Shown: one piece after another, positions 1-7,314 of the stretch
How the letters are laid out: each line of letters begins with the position of its first letter
Position numbering within the stretch: the first letter of the stretch is position 1
NCBI GenBank assembly: GCA_003151335.1
Contig: PLXE01000083.1
Coordinates: forward strand, 1 to 64,000
Reading direction: 5' to 3'
Source of the DNA: Acidobacteriaceae bacterium
GTDB lineage: Bacteria > Acidobacteriota > Terriglobia > Terriglobales > Acidobacteriaceae
Length of the DNA stretch: 64,000 nt
Program-made: the position numbers and the translations under genes
Notes under the pieces: model-generated
The model's input: the letters and a program-made list of their open reading frames with translations, nothing else
Databases searched by the model: none
Told to the model about the DNA's origin: nothing

Positions 1-1
1 C

Positions 2-166
2 CTTTTCCTGCGATTGTTCCAACGAACTCTGTTGGGCGTCCTTTGTCTTCTGCTGGGAACAATGGCGGCTGCGGATGGGATCAGGGTGGCGGCAGCTGCC
101 GACCTAAATTACGCATTCCGCGACATCGCTGCTCGGTTTGAAAAGGAGACCGGCCATTTCGGATAG
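2..166 (+). pseudogene. modA-like fragment (molybdate-binding protein N-terminus)
   Basis: Frame 2 reads from the window edge through a hydrophobic signal-like stretch and then RVAAAADLNYAFRDIAARF followed by EKETGHFG and a TAG at 164-166. The VAAAADL...FEKETGH pattern is the start of periplasmic molybdate/tungstate-binding proteins (ModA), which normally run about 250 residues. Only about 55 codons are present before the stop, so the substrate-binding body is missing. The break falls just before the converging gene that ends at 178. The 5' end lies outside the window. Identification rests on a short but characteristic stretch. Confidence 0.6.
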
Positions 167-177
167 TCGCTAATCGC

Positions 178-1011
178 TCATCGCTTGGTCACAGTAGCCT
201 CGGCTGACGCCGATTTTCGCGGCTCGGCTTTGCTGGTCGCCAGCAGATGATAGGTTCCTGGCGTACGCGGCGCGATGTAGACGGCCCTCGACGATAGCGT
301 GCCGCCTTCGGCTTTGGCTCCGCGAGTCACGACGCGGCCGCCGGCGTCGCCCTCCTGCACCGTCCAAGTCACTTGGGTATCGTCCGTGCCGCGGACGGTA
401 GCAGAGAAGTCGAAGGCCTTTCCCGCTACCACCTGGGCGCTCCCCGGAGAGATCGTTACAACGACGGACGAAGGCGCCGCTGCGGGCTTGCTTGGCAATG
501 AGGAACGCAGCATCCACACGGCAGTGCCAGCACCCGCCAGGAGTAGAACGATCACCAGGATCCCCAGCACCGGCAGGCGCGACTTCCGCCGGATCCCGCC
601 AGTTTTGGCGTACCCAGCAAAGGACGGAGGCGCAATATTCGCTGGCGCTGGAGTATCTGCGGGCAGCTCCGTTCCACACCAGTAGCAGGACAAGTCGGTT
701 CCTGTGTTTAATTTGCGACACCGTGGACAGCGGCGGATTTGCCGAACCGTCGACCTGGCCTGCCGGTGCGGTGGCAAGGGCTTTTCCCGCGTGAGATCGG
801 ATGAAGCATCCGAGCTTCCTGTGACGCCCTGCTCTTGCGTGGAATGCGGCGGCATGTTGGCGGAATCCTCTACGTCATGAACTTTGTGGCCTCTAGCAAG
901 ACCGCAAATCCTACAGGTACGAAAGCCGGCGATTGGCTTGAACGAATGTGGATTGTCTGACCCACGCCGAGCCAGTTGCTCTCGCACGACCTTTGCCTCT
1001 TTTTCGCTCAT
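178..1011 (-). CDS. membrane protein with zinc-ribbon and Ig-like domain
   Basis: 277-aa protein starting at ATG 1011 (MSEKEAKV...); an in-frame TTG at 1086 would add 25 residues without a visible ribosome site, so the ATG is preferred. Cys33/Cys36 sit in TCRICGLARGHKVHD, a half zinc knuckle. Cys95, 98, 109 and 112 form a zinc ribbon (CPRC...CYWC). One membrane helix follows at about 147-167, then a roughly 95-residue C-terminal Ig/BACON-like beta domain (VVVTISPGSAQVVAGK... to ...YIAPRTPGTYHLLATS). The predicted topology is a cytoplasmic zinc ribbon with an exported beta domain. Exact function is unknown. The neighbouring kinase at 1305-2729 also begins with a zinc ribbon, and both read on the minus strand. 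Confidence 0.7.
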   Translation of the reverse strand: MSEKEAKVVREQLARRGSDNPHSFKPIAGFRTCRICGLARGHKVHDVEDSANMPPHSTQEQGVTGSSDASSDLTREKPLPPHRQARSTVRQIRRCPRCRKLNTGTDLSCYWCGTELPADTPAPANIAPPSFAGYAKTGGIRRKSRLPVLGILVIVLLLAGAGTAVWMLRSSLPSKPAAAPSSVVVTISPGSAQVVAGKAFDFSATVRGTDDTQVTWTVQEGDAGGRVVTRGAKAEGGTLSSRAVYIAPRTPGTYHLLATSKAEPRKSASAEATVTKR

Positions 1012-1215
1012 GTTAGGCCAGACTATCTCCAAAACGAGACCGCAAGCAATTCCCCAAAGCAGCGGGTCGGCAAAACGGAAAGGCAAGTCTGCACCGAAAA
1101 GGTTACACCGGTCTCCAAGAAAACCACCGGTCGCAAGCCGATGAGTGCAGCCATGCGGAAGAAATTGTCGGCGATGATGAAGGCGCGGTGGGCGGAGCGC
1201 AAGGCCAAGGCGTAG
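976..1215 (+). CDS. small basic protein or remnant
   Basis: The last 35 codons end in a lysine-rich helix, RKPMSAAMRKKLSAMMKARW, followed by AERKAKA. This resembles the basic tail (MSxAxRxKxxAxxKARWA) found in many small putative nucleic-acid-binding proteins of soil bacteria. The upstream part of the frame has no recognisable content and overlaps the opposite-strand zinc-ribbon gene. It may be a gene remnant whose start has been lost; only the tail is persuasive. Confidence 0.25.
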   Translation: MLSHDLCLFFAHVRPDYLQNETASNSPKQRVGKTERQVCTEKVTPVSKKTTGRKPMSAAMRKKLSAMMKARWAERKAKA

Positions 1216-1288
1216 CAGGGAAACTCGCGGAGGGAAACGGGTCAGGGCAGATTCAGTTTCCTGGGCGGATCACATCGAACACGACGAA

Positions 1289-1332
1289 CTGTACTACCTC
1301 TGTACTACCTCTGTACTACCTCTGTACTACCT
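1289..1332. repeat. four tandem copies of an 11-bp unit
   Basis: CTGTACTACCT is repeated perfectly four times head to tail (1289-1299, 1300-1310, 1311-1321, 1322-1332). On the minus strand the repeat encodes the artificial tail GSTEVVQR of the truncated kinase and supplies its stop codon at 1305-1307. Confidence 0.95.
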
Positions 1333-2729
1333 TTCCGGGCGGCCGGACGGTTCATTTGGCCCAAGGTGGCGCGGACCTTTCCGTCCGAAAGGATGTTGAG
1401 GAAAGGCGATTGACTTAAGCCTACAGCCAGGGCCTGCTTCAACGTGTCGTCGAAGACGGGATCGCCCGTTTTATTGGTGAAGTCGGCGAGAATGATCGTG
1501 TCCTTTTCGGTCAGGGTATGCGCACGTCGCGCGAAAAGAAGCCATCCGCCAATGGCAAGGCCGACTACAATCGCCGAAAAGGCAATCCAAATGTAGCGCC
1601 GCTTCGTCTTTCCGACAGCTTGCGCAGCCGGGACGAAAGGAATAACGACTCCCGACGCTTCAGGCTTTCGCTGCGCGTCGACGTCGTCCAGAATTTCCTG
1701 CGCGCTCTGGTAGCGGTTCGCGGGATCGCGCTCAAGGCACTTCATGATGATGTTGTTCAGCCAATCGGGAATGTTAGGAGCGATGGTCTTTGGCGCCGGT
1801 GGAGTCTCGTGTGCGCGCTTGTACATCAGCTGCAACGTCGTCTCGGCGGTAAACGGAACGTCGCCGGTCAGCATCTCGTAGAAAATGAGCCCCAGCGCAT
1901 AAATGTCGGTGCGCGCGTCCACATGCTTGGCGTCCACCTGTTCAGGAGCCATGTAGCGCGGCGTACCCAACATGTCGCCACTCTGCGTCATGCCGCCAAC
2001 TTCGCCCAGCGACTTGGCGAGCCCGAAGTCGGAGACGAATACGTGATCATCCTTGCCCAGCATGATGTTTTGCGGCTTCAGGTCGCGGTGGACGACGCCC
2101 TCGGACTGGGCGGCATCGAGAGCCGCGCAGAGCTGACGCGTGATGTTCAGCATGCGATCGAGGGGAAGACTTCCCTCCCGCGCGAGGAGATGGTGCAAGT
2201 CCTCGCCATCCACGTAGGCCATCGAGATGAACTTCGTCCCGCCGGCATCGCCCAGGTCATGAATGCGAAGAATGTTGCGGTGAGAGATCTTGCTGGCAAG
2301 CAGCAATTCGTGGCGGAAGCGTTCCATCGCGTCCGGATAGACCATCAATTCAGGTCGAACCAACTTCAGCGCGACCTGGCGGCCCAGCTCCTGGTCATAG
2401 GCCAAGTACACTGCGCCCATACCCCCTCTTCCGAGCAAGCGTTCGACGCGATATCGAGGACCGAAATCAACTGAACCGGCGGAATCATCTGGAGTTAGAG
2501 GTGGCGTGGACTCCGGAACGGGCGGTGGAGTTAAGACATCGCTTCTGACATTGGTGATTCTTCGCGCAGCAGTTGCGGCTGCTATAGCATCGTCCGCCCT
2601 CCCCAACTTTGGCGGCACAGAGCCCGGGTTCATGGTAACCGCCGCATCACGCGGCTCCAGAGCGGTGTCGCATGCAGGGCACCGTTTTGCTCGGTCAGGA
2701 ACTGCGATGCCGCAATTGGGACAGTTCAT
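1305..2729 (-). CDS. Ser/Thr protein kinase, C-terminally truncated
   Basis: 474 codons. The protein opens with a zinc ribbon (Cys3, Cys6, Cys17, Cys20), then a Pro/Thr-rich linker and a Hanks-type kinase domain from about residue 93 to 355. Visible are the glycine loop LLGRGGMGAVYL, catalytic loop HRDLKPQN, DFG (VSDFGLAK) and APE (YMAPEQV). A membrane helix follows at about 383-402. After it comes KDTIILADFTNKTGDPVFDD and LKQALAVGLSQSPFLNILSD, the start of the extracytoplasmic segment that in this acidobacterial kinase type continues for several hundred residues, usually with TPRs. Here it stops after about 50 residues and runs into the 11-bp tandem repeat. The kinase and helix are intact, so a membrane-anchored kinase without its sensor could still be made. 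Confidence 0.85.
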   Translation of the reverse strand: MNCPNCGIAVPDRAKRCPACDTALEPRDAAVTMNPGSVPPKLGRADDAIAAATAARRITNVRSDVLTPPPVPESTPPLTPDDSAGSVDFGPRYRVERLLGRGGMGAVYLAYDQELGRQVALKLVRPELMVYPDAMERFRHELLLASKISHRNILRIHDLGDAGGTKFISMAYVDGEDLHHLLAREGSLPLDRMLNITRQLCAALDAAQSEGVVHRDLKPQNIMLGKDDHVFVSDFGLAKSLGEVGGMTQSGDMLGTPRYMAPEQVDAKHVDARTDIYALGLIFYEMLTGDVPFTAETTLQLMYKRAHETPPAPKTIAPNIPDWLNNIIMKCLERDPANRYQSAQEILDDVDAQRKPEASGVVIPFVPAAQAVGKTKRRYIWIAFSAIVVGLAIGGWLLFARRAHTLTEKDTIILADFTNKTGDPVFDDTLKQALAVGLSQSPFLNILSDGKVRATLGQMNRPAARKGSTEVVQR

Positions 2730-3057
2730 ATCAGGAAATGCACAAACTCACGTACAAGCGCTCCCTATGGCTTAGAACCCCTAACTCTATCAGGGCTGGA
2801 TTGAAAGGCCGCCAAAATAACGGGAGGCCATCTAAGCGTGCGCTGAACGAGCGCGGCGCCCATGGGCGCCAAGGAACCCTGGAAATAAAAAGGACGATCC
2901 TCCTTAAGGCATTCGCAAGCACATCGGAAATTTCGCTTCGACGGGCGATAAGCACCTGCTCCATTCAGCCTACAGCCCGTAGGCAGCGTTGGTGGAGGTG
3001 CTGTTGTATCGCTGCCAAGGTGAGGCTGAAAGCAACATCGGATGGCGGCCGCTGCTA
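2730..3057. other. intergenic region with a perfect 16-bp palindrome
   Basis: No convincing gene is seen; open frames here have unnatural composition. GGCGCCCATGGGCGCC at 2855-2870 is a perfect palindrome. The kinase at 1305-2729 starts just left of this region on the minus strand, so the palindrome lies about 130 bp upstream of its ATG and could be a regulatory site, though nothing shows that directly. Confidence 0.4.
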
Positions 3058-3309
3058 CTACGCCCTGAAGAGCTTATGCGGAGCGGCCACTTGCATCCTT
3101 CTCACTGCGAGCGGAACCACGTAGCCGAGCAGTCCTCTCTTCCAGCGTTGCCTCTTCAAATGACGATCCAGCGTGCCGAAGCTCAAACCCCGACTCCGAC
3201 AAAACGCGGTGCGTTTCATGCCGCTGCTTACAAACTCCGCTACTAGCTGCTGAACTTCCGCGCGGGTGCGGCGGCGCGCTGACATTTTCTGTTTCTGTTT
3301 TCCATCCAA
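3058..3309 (-). pseudogene. IS66-family tnpA fragment
   Basis: RRRTRAEVQQLVAEFVSSGM followed by KRTAFCRSRGLSFGTLDRHL matches the N-terminal helix-turn-helix of IS66 accessory protein TnpA (the AAFCRRHGLSxxTLDRW pattern). After roughly 55 residues the similarity ends and the frame continues as unrelated sequence. No tnpB or DDE transposase (tnpC) follows, so this is only the left end of an element. Confidence 0.65.
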
Positions 3310-3342
3310 CCAGCCACTTCACCACACACCCTTCTCGTCGAA

Positions 3343-3366
3343 AAGGTGTGTTGCCCAGACGCTTAC
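3343..3366 (-). repeat. IS66-type terminal inverted repeat
   Basis: Read on the minus strand, the site begins GTAAGCGTCTGGGCAAC, the GTAAGCG start typical of IS66-family ends, and lies about 35-60 bp before the tnpA fragment start. It marks the outer boundary of the element at 3366. No partner end was found within the window. Confidence 0.55.
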
Positions 3367-3513
3367 AGGCGAATGCTGCTCGGAGCATTATGACCAGTGC
3401 AGTTAGGCTACGACATGGGCTGTTATCACTCGCTAGCGTACTAAGCATGGAATGCTCCTATAAGCGTCCTGAGGCGACCGTCGTTTCCCCGCTCACGCGA
3501 AAGCGATTTTTCA

Positions 3514-3591
3514 CCAACTGACCAAGGCAGGTAGCTTCTCCCAATTTCCGGCTAATTGACCATCGGTCAACTGGGAGAAGTCGGCAGTTGG
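3514..3591. promoter_or_regulatory. nested inverted repeats upstream of the STAS gene
   Basis: Three nested dyads share one centre: CCAACTG (3514-3520) with CAGTTGG (3585-3591), CTTCTCCCA (3535-3543) with TGGGAGAAG (3572-3580), and TTGACC (3556-3561) with GGTCAA (3565-3570). They end 60 bp before the STAS start at 3651. They could be an operator or a structured leader; no T-tract follows, so a simple terminator is unlikely. Confidence 0.5.
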
Positions 3592-3650
3592 TTGCTCAAT
3601 CAAACCCTTGATATAGAATGCTCGTCGAGATCGCAAGAAGGGCGGTCCTT

Positions 3651-4067
3651 ATGTCGGAGCAAGAGAGTAGCAAGGATGAATCCAAACCCCGTTCTGTCTC
3701 GCGGCGCGTCATCAATGACGTGATGATTCTGCAACTCGTAGAAGGTGCAGAACCTTTCGAGACTGCTCGCATCCTTAATGATGCTGTAACCCTCGCAATT
3801 CGAGACGGGTACAGAAAGGTCATACTCGATCACGCCCATGTTAGGTACGCCAGTTCCCAAACGGCGGGAGCTATATGTAGTGCCTACACAGGCTTGAAAA
3901 ACATGCAAGGTGAGTGTGTCCTGACATGTTTGCCGCGCAGCGTGTCTGAAGCTTTCAGAATGAATAAAATGGATCAAATCTTGCGGATTTTCAAGACTCT
4001 GCCCGAGGCCCTCGAATACTTCGGTGTGCCGCAATCCGATGCCGCGGCACCGGGTGTGGAAGGATAG
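3651..4067 (+). CDS. STAS-domain protein (anti-sigma-factor antagonist type)
   Basis: 138 aa. ATG 3651 is chosen over the in-frame ATG at 3618 because AAGAAGGG lies about 10 bases upstream and family members start near here. The segment VMILQLVEG...ILNDAVTLAIRDGYRKVILD followed by HAHVRYASSQTAGAICSAYT has the STAS fold pattern: strand, helix, then D-x(7)-S-S/T-x-G, where the serine of SSQTAG is the position phosphorylated in SpoIIAA-like antagonists. It ends with MDQILRIFKTLPEALEYF, the usual final helix. Such proteins bind anti-sigma kinases in partner-switch pathways. No RsbW-like kinase is seen nearby. The next gene starts three bases after the stop, so the two are probably co-transcribed and may work together. 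Confidence 0.8.
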   Translation: MSEQESSKDESKPRSVSRRVINDVMILQLVEGAEPFETARILNDAVTLAIRDGYRKVILDHAHVRYASSQTAGAICSAYTGLKNMQGECVLTCLPRSVSEAFRMNKMDQILRIFKTLPEALEYFGVPQSDAAAPGVEG

Positions 4068-4069
4068 TT

Positions 4070-5011
4070 GTGAGGATAGGCGCCCCAGTACGATTTCGTG
4101 CGATGCGGCGAAAAGCTGCCCGACAAACCACCTTGGCCATCATTGTGGGCGCAGCTCTTACCATGGCGGCCTTTGCCGGATTCCTCGCATGGCGACTGCC
4201 TCGCTGGTATGCCGAACTGCAAACCATCAGCGATCCAAAAGAACGCATCTCACTCGAAAACGAGATCTTCAAAAACGTCATGCAGGCGGTGGGAGGTGCG
4301 TTCGTCCTGGGAGGGCTTTATTTTACGGGCAGGACCCTGGCTCTTAACCGGGAAGGGCAAATCACGGAACGCTTCAGTAAGGCCGTCGAGCACCTGGGAT
4401 CGGAGCAGCTCTGCATAAGGCTCGGCGGCATACATGCTCTAGCGCGAATCGCGCACGATTCCCCCAAAGACGCCCGCCCCATCATGGAGATCTTCTGCGC
4501 TTTTGTTCGAACTGCTCTGGCAGGCCGCACATCTCTTGCCAAGTTGCCTCTCGACGCGAGTGCTGCATTGCTGTTGATCACTACTGGCGAAAAAGACTAT
4601 CCGCTGGACCTGTCTGGTATCGACCTTTCAGGCGCCGATTTTCGGAATTGCGCACTCGACCACGTGAATTTTGAGGACTCGAACCTTCAAGGAGCAGATC
4701 TCTCGCTGGCATCGTTGCGTAGTTCCCGGTTCCGAGGCGCTGACTTGATGAATAGCAACCTGCGCGATGCAGACCTGGAAGGGGCAGACCTGGTCGCGGC
4801 AAATCTTTGCCAGTCTAGCTTCCGCGACGCGAACCTGAGCGGTACCAATCTGCTGGGCGCCAATCTGTCAGAGGCGACACTGCTGGGCGCCGATCTAAGC
4901 GGCGCAAAGTACGCCACTCGAGAACAATTCGAGACGGCCATAGTGGACCAGGCGACTGTGATGCCAGATTTTCCGGAAACTCCAATCGGCAGGCCCGAGA
5001 AGTTCGCCTAG
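4070..5011 (+). CDS. membrane-anchored pentapeptide-repeat protein
   Basis: 313 aa from GTG 4070; ATG 4103 is an alternative that removes 11 residues. Two membrane helices are visible (about 22-43 and 70-90). A conserved soluble segment follows (ITERFSKAVEHLGS...RLGGIHALARIAHDS). From about residue 175 to 285 come tandem pentapeptide repeats of the A(D/N)Lxx type (LSGADF, LQGADL, FRGADL, LEGADL, LLGANL, LLGADL), which fold as a right-handed quadrilateral beta helix. This two-helix plus AVEQLG plus pentapeptide layout is a widespread family of unknown role. It sits three bases downstream of the STAS gene. Confidence 0.8.
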   Translation: MRIGAPVRFRAMRRKAARQTTLAIIVGAALTMAAFAGFLAWRLPRWYAELQTISDPKERISLENEIFKNVMQAVGGAFVLGGLYFTGRTLALNREGQITERFSKAVEHLGSEQLCIRLGGIHALARIAHDSPKDARPIMEIFCAFVRTALAGRTSLAKLPLDASAALLLITTGEKDYPLDLSGIDLSGADFRNCALDHVNFEDSNLQGADLSLASLRSSRFRGADLMNSNLRDADLEGADLVAANLCQSSFRDANLSGTNLLGANLSEATLLGADLSGAKYATREQFETAIVDQATVMPDFPETPIGRPEKFA

Positions 5012-5427
5012 GCTACTCCACCGCGAACTCGAACTCATACCGTTCCCTGCCCACCGGCACCGTCACCTTCACTTCTCGCGCAGCAGGCGGATGACGGGCA
5101 ATACGGAAGTTGAATGTCAGTTGGCGATAACAGGGCTTTGCGTGAGTTGATGTCTGCAACTCCTGGTTCGTCGGCTCGACGGACATGGCGTTTTTCCCAA
5201 TTCTTCGGATACTTGGCGTGAAATCGCCATCTGGTAGGTAATCCCGGCTGGTCGCCCCTTCGGATAGGCTACGAAATGCCCTTGAAAAGGACCGCAAGTT
5301 GTTGGAATAGAAAGGGCCAACCTCGGCCGCTTTTCATGCTTGATGGTGACGGGCACCGGCATGCTGACCCTGTTCGCAACAACTGTCCTGTCGGACGGGT
5401 GGCTGGTGCTGCCACGCAACGTCTCCT
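5012..5427. other. intergenic region; possible gene relic
   Basis: A minus-strand frame (5013-5297) ends in REVKVTVPVGRERYEFEFAV, which looks protein-like, but the rest does not resemble a known family. At 5121-5135 it contains TTGGCGATAACAGGG, part of a dispersed repeat also seen near 11183 and 24205. It is best treated as non-coding with a possible relic. Confidence 0.3.
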
Positions 5428-6200
5428 CTACAGCGTCTCGTGCGAGGACGCCGCGCGATCATTGAACGTCTTGTAGAAAGTGTCGTAATCACCGCTCGCC
5501 TCGGCGCGGCGCAATTGCTTCACCCGCTCCACACAGATCTCCGTCACCTCGGGGGAGTGCTTCAGGATGTGCATCGCTTCGGTAATGAAATCGTTCAGCG
5601 GCTGCGCGTTCGGATCCGTCAGCTGCCCCGGTCCCAGCAGTTCCGTTTGCACATACGGCGGGATCAGTTCCAGAACCTCCACCGATGTGTGCTGCAGTTG
5701 ATACCGGAGCGATTGCGTATAGGAATGAATCGCGGCCTTTGTGGCGCAGTAGGTCGGAGTCACTGCCAGCGGCACGAATGCCAGCCCGGAAGACACTGTG
5801 TCATGATCGCCGCCCGTGGCTTCGACAGCAGCATAGGCAGCAGCGCCGCTGTCAGACGGATCGGGCCCAGCAGGTTCGTCGCCACGATCGCCTCCGCATC
5901 AGCCAGGCCACCTCCTTGCACCAACTCCGCCCGCATAATGCCAGCGTTAAGAATGACTACATTCAGGGCAGGATAATCACGCTTCATCTGGTTGGCGAAG
6001 CGAACGATCGCGTCGCCGTCGGTGACATCGACCACGGCAGCCTTCATGCCCGGATTGGCCGACACCGTTTCTTCCAGCGCCTTCTTTCCACGGCCGGCAA
6101 TAATCACCTTGTTCCCCTCGGCGTGAAAAGCCTCGGCAAGACCGCGGCCAACCCCCCTTCCGCCGCCGGTAATCAGGATAGTGTTGTCCGTCACTTGCAT
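5428..6200 (-). pseudogene. short-chain dehydrogenase (DltE-like SDR), frameshifted
   Basis: Start ATG 6200 has GGGAGGG just upstream. The first part carries the Rossmann motif TILITGGGRGVGRGLAEAFH, NAGIM and NLLGPIRLTAALLP. The frame then goes out of phase near 5797-5803, where AIMTQCLPG replaces the expected AIMNVSSGLAF. The continuation, starting VSSGLAFVPLAVTPTYCATK, is intact in another frame (5428-5796) with the catalytic YxxxK (Y-C-A-T-K) and C-terminal region. A single +2/-1 shift therefore splits an otherwise complete enzyme of about 255 aa. It lies 179 bp downstream of the peroxiredoxin-like gene on the same strand. A sequencing error would also explain it. Confidence 0.8.
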
Positions 6201-6379
6201 GAGGCCCTCCCTCTCTCCACTACGCCACCGCATCAGGATACCAACGCTACTGGCCCAACTTCCGTATGACACGAAAGTCGATGCTACACGTTCGCGAAGG
6301 CAGCCATCTTGCCATTCGTAAAACCTGCGGCTTGACGAATGGCGGCTCTCGATTCACCGCCTGCCCGTTCTCTCTGTCT

Positions 6380-6910
6380 TCACGGAATCACTGCCAGCAA
6401 TTCCGCAACAGATGCGGTGTCGCCGAACGTCTTGCTCACATGCGCATAGAGGTCGCGATTACCGGGAGCGAAGACGAAACTGCCTCCCAGCTGAAAAGGG
6501 TTTTTTCCCAACTTATGTTGGCGATGGCCGCTCGCACGGGCGCGTTTGCGGGCTACAGCGTTATCGCTCCGAAGAAGGTGGAGCAGCGTAGCGCTGCCTA
6601 ACCCGGCAGCGCGATACGCTTGGCGTTCCTCATCGATAAGCAGCGGAAACGTGATTCCGGTCTCTTCCCGGAAGAACTTGGCGTAGTTCCTATCGCCCAG
6701 TCCAATTGCCGCGATGCGGGCTCCTCGGTGCCTGAATTCCGTTTCGTGTTCGCGCAACTGCGCGACGTGCTCGCGGCAGAAAATTCAGCCATAGTGCCGC
6801 AGAAAAGCCACCACCGCTGGCGCTTCTGCCCAGATAGATCCAAGCGTGAACTGATTGCCTTCGGAATCCGGCAAGCTGATGCCTGCCAGCCTTGCGCTTA
6901 GAGACTCCAT
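6380..6910 (-). CDS. peroxiredoxin-like AhpC/TSA_2 protein with in-frame TGA (candidate selenoprotein)
   Basis: Reading from ATG 6910, the frame runs 176 codons with one interruption, a TGA at 6785-6787 (codon 42). The sequence before it is AGISLPDSEGNQFTLGSIWA, then EAPAVVAFLRHYG; directly after come IFCREHVAQLREHETEFRHR and GARIAAIGLGDRNYAKFFRE. In the PRXL2/AhpC-TSA_2 family this spot is the CxxC redox centre (xRHFGCxFCREH), so the TGA stands for the first catalytic Cys and Cys45 is present. The C-terminal part, with GHRQHKLGKNPFQLGGSFVF, is complete and undamaged. Some thioredoxin-fold families of this type (SelU) are known to use selenocysteine as UxxC. A bacterial SECIS-like hairpin follows at 6758-6779. 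The alternative is a nonsense mutation; the neighbouring SDR is itself broken. Confidence 0.7.
6758..6779 (-). promoter_or_regulatory. SECIS-like hairpin after the TGA codon
   Basis: Starting six bases after the TGA, the mRNA can fold as CUGC, bulged C, GCGA, loop GCACG, UCGC, GCAG: two 4-bp stems, one bulged base and a 5-nt loop that opens with G. Bacterial SECIS elements lie immediately 3' of UGA, with the apical loop about 16-37 nt away; here the loop begins about 15 nt after. GC-rich coding sequence forms such hairpins by chance, so this is only supporting evidence. Confidence 0.35.
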
Positions 6911-7314
6911 CGCCCCGCCATTCTAGCTTGCGGGCAGGGCCGTCTCAACTGTAGATGAATAACGCCGATACCTGCATTCAGAACGATACAGACTCGAGGC
7001 CGCGTGGCGGGGCAGGTCTACCCGCAGACTGTTGCCCAGAAACTTCTGTTTGTGGGCAGGCGAACTGCATGGTCTCGCGTGCCACAATATCAAGCACTTA
7101 GCGGCCCAGATTCACTGGGGCGATTGGGCAAGTCGGAGAATGCCAATCTGAGCAAAGGTCCTTGCTGGCATTGAGCGGACAAAGTGGATTACTTCCGTGT
7201 TGGCCGTCGCTCGGGAGGACTCTCAGCGATTGTCAGCGGCAGATTTCCCACAACCGGACTTCTGGACAAGTTGGCGATCCGACTCCGGACGACAGCCGTT
7301 CTCCTCTGCAGGCC
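6911..7314. other. intergenic region with duplicated 3' flank
   Basis: No gene is seen. The last 60 or so bases (about 7258-7314) match the sequence just downstream of the truncated paralogue (about 11320-11377): both carry CTTC(T/G)GGACAAGTT(G/C)GCGATCC, then CGTTCTCCTCTGCA before the stop codon. The duplication therefore included the 3' flank of the gene. Confidence 0.6.

Noticed and set aside
2731-2964. Minus-strand frame of 77 codons upstream of the kinase
   Set aside because: Its composition is rich in Arg/Pro/Trp with no conserved pattern, and it overlaps the palindrome region; it is treated as non-coding.
3450-3513. TAAGCGTCCTGAGGCG as a second IS66-type end
   Set aside because: It resembles a GTAAGCG terminus but lacks the first base, and no transposase sequence follows; the evidence is too thin.
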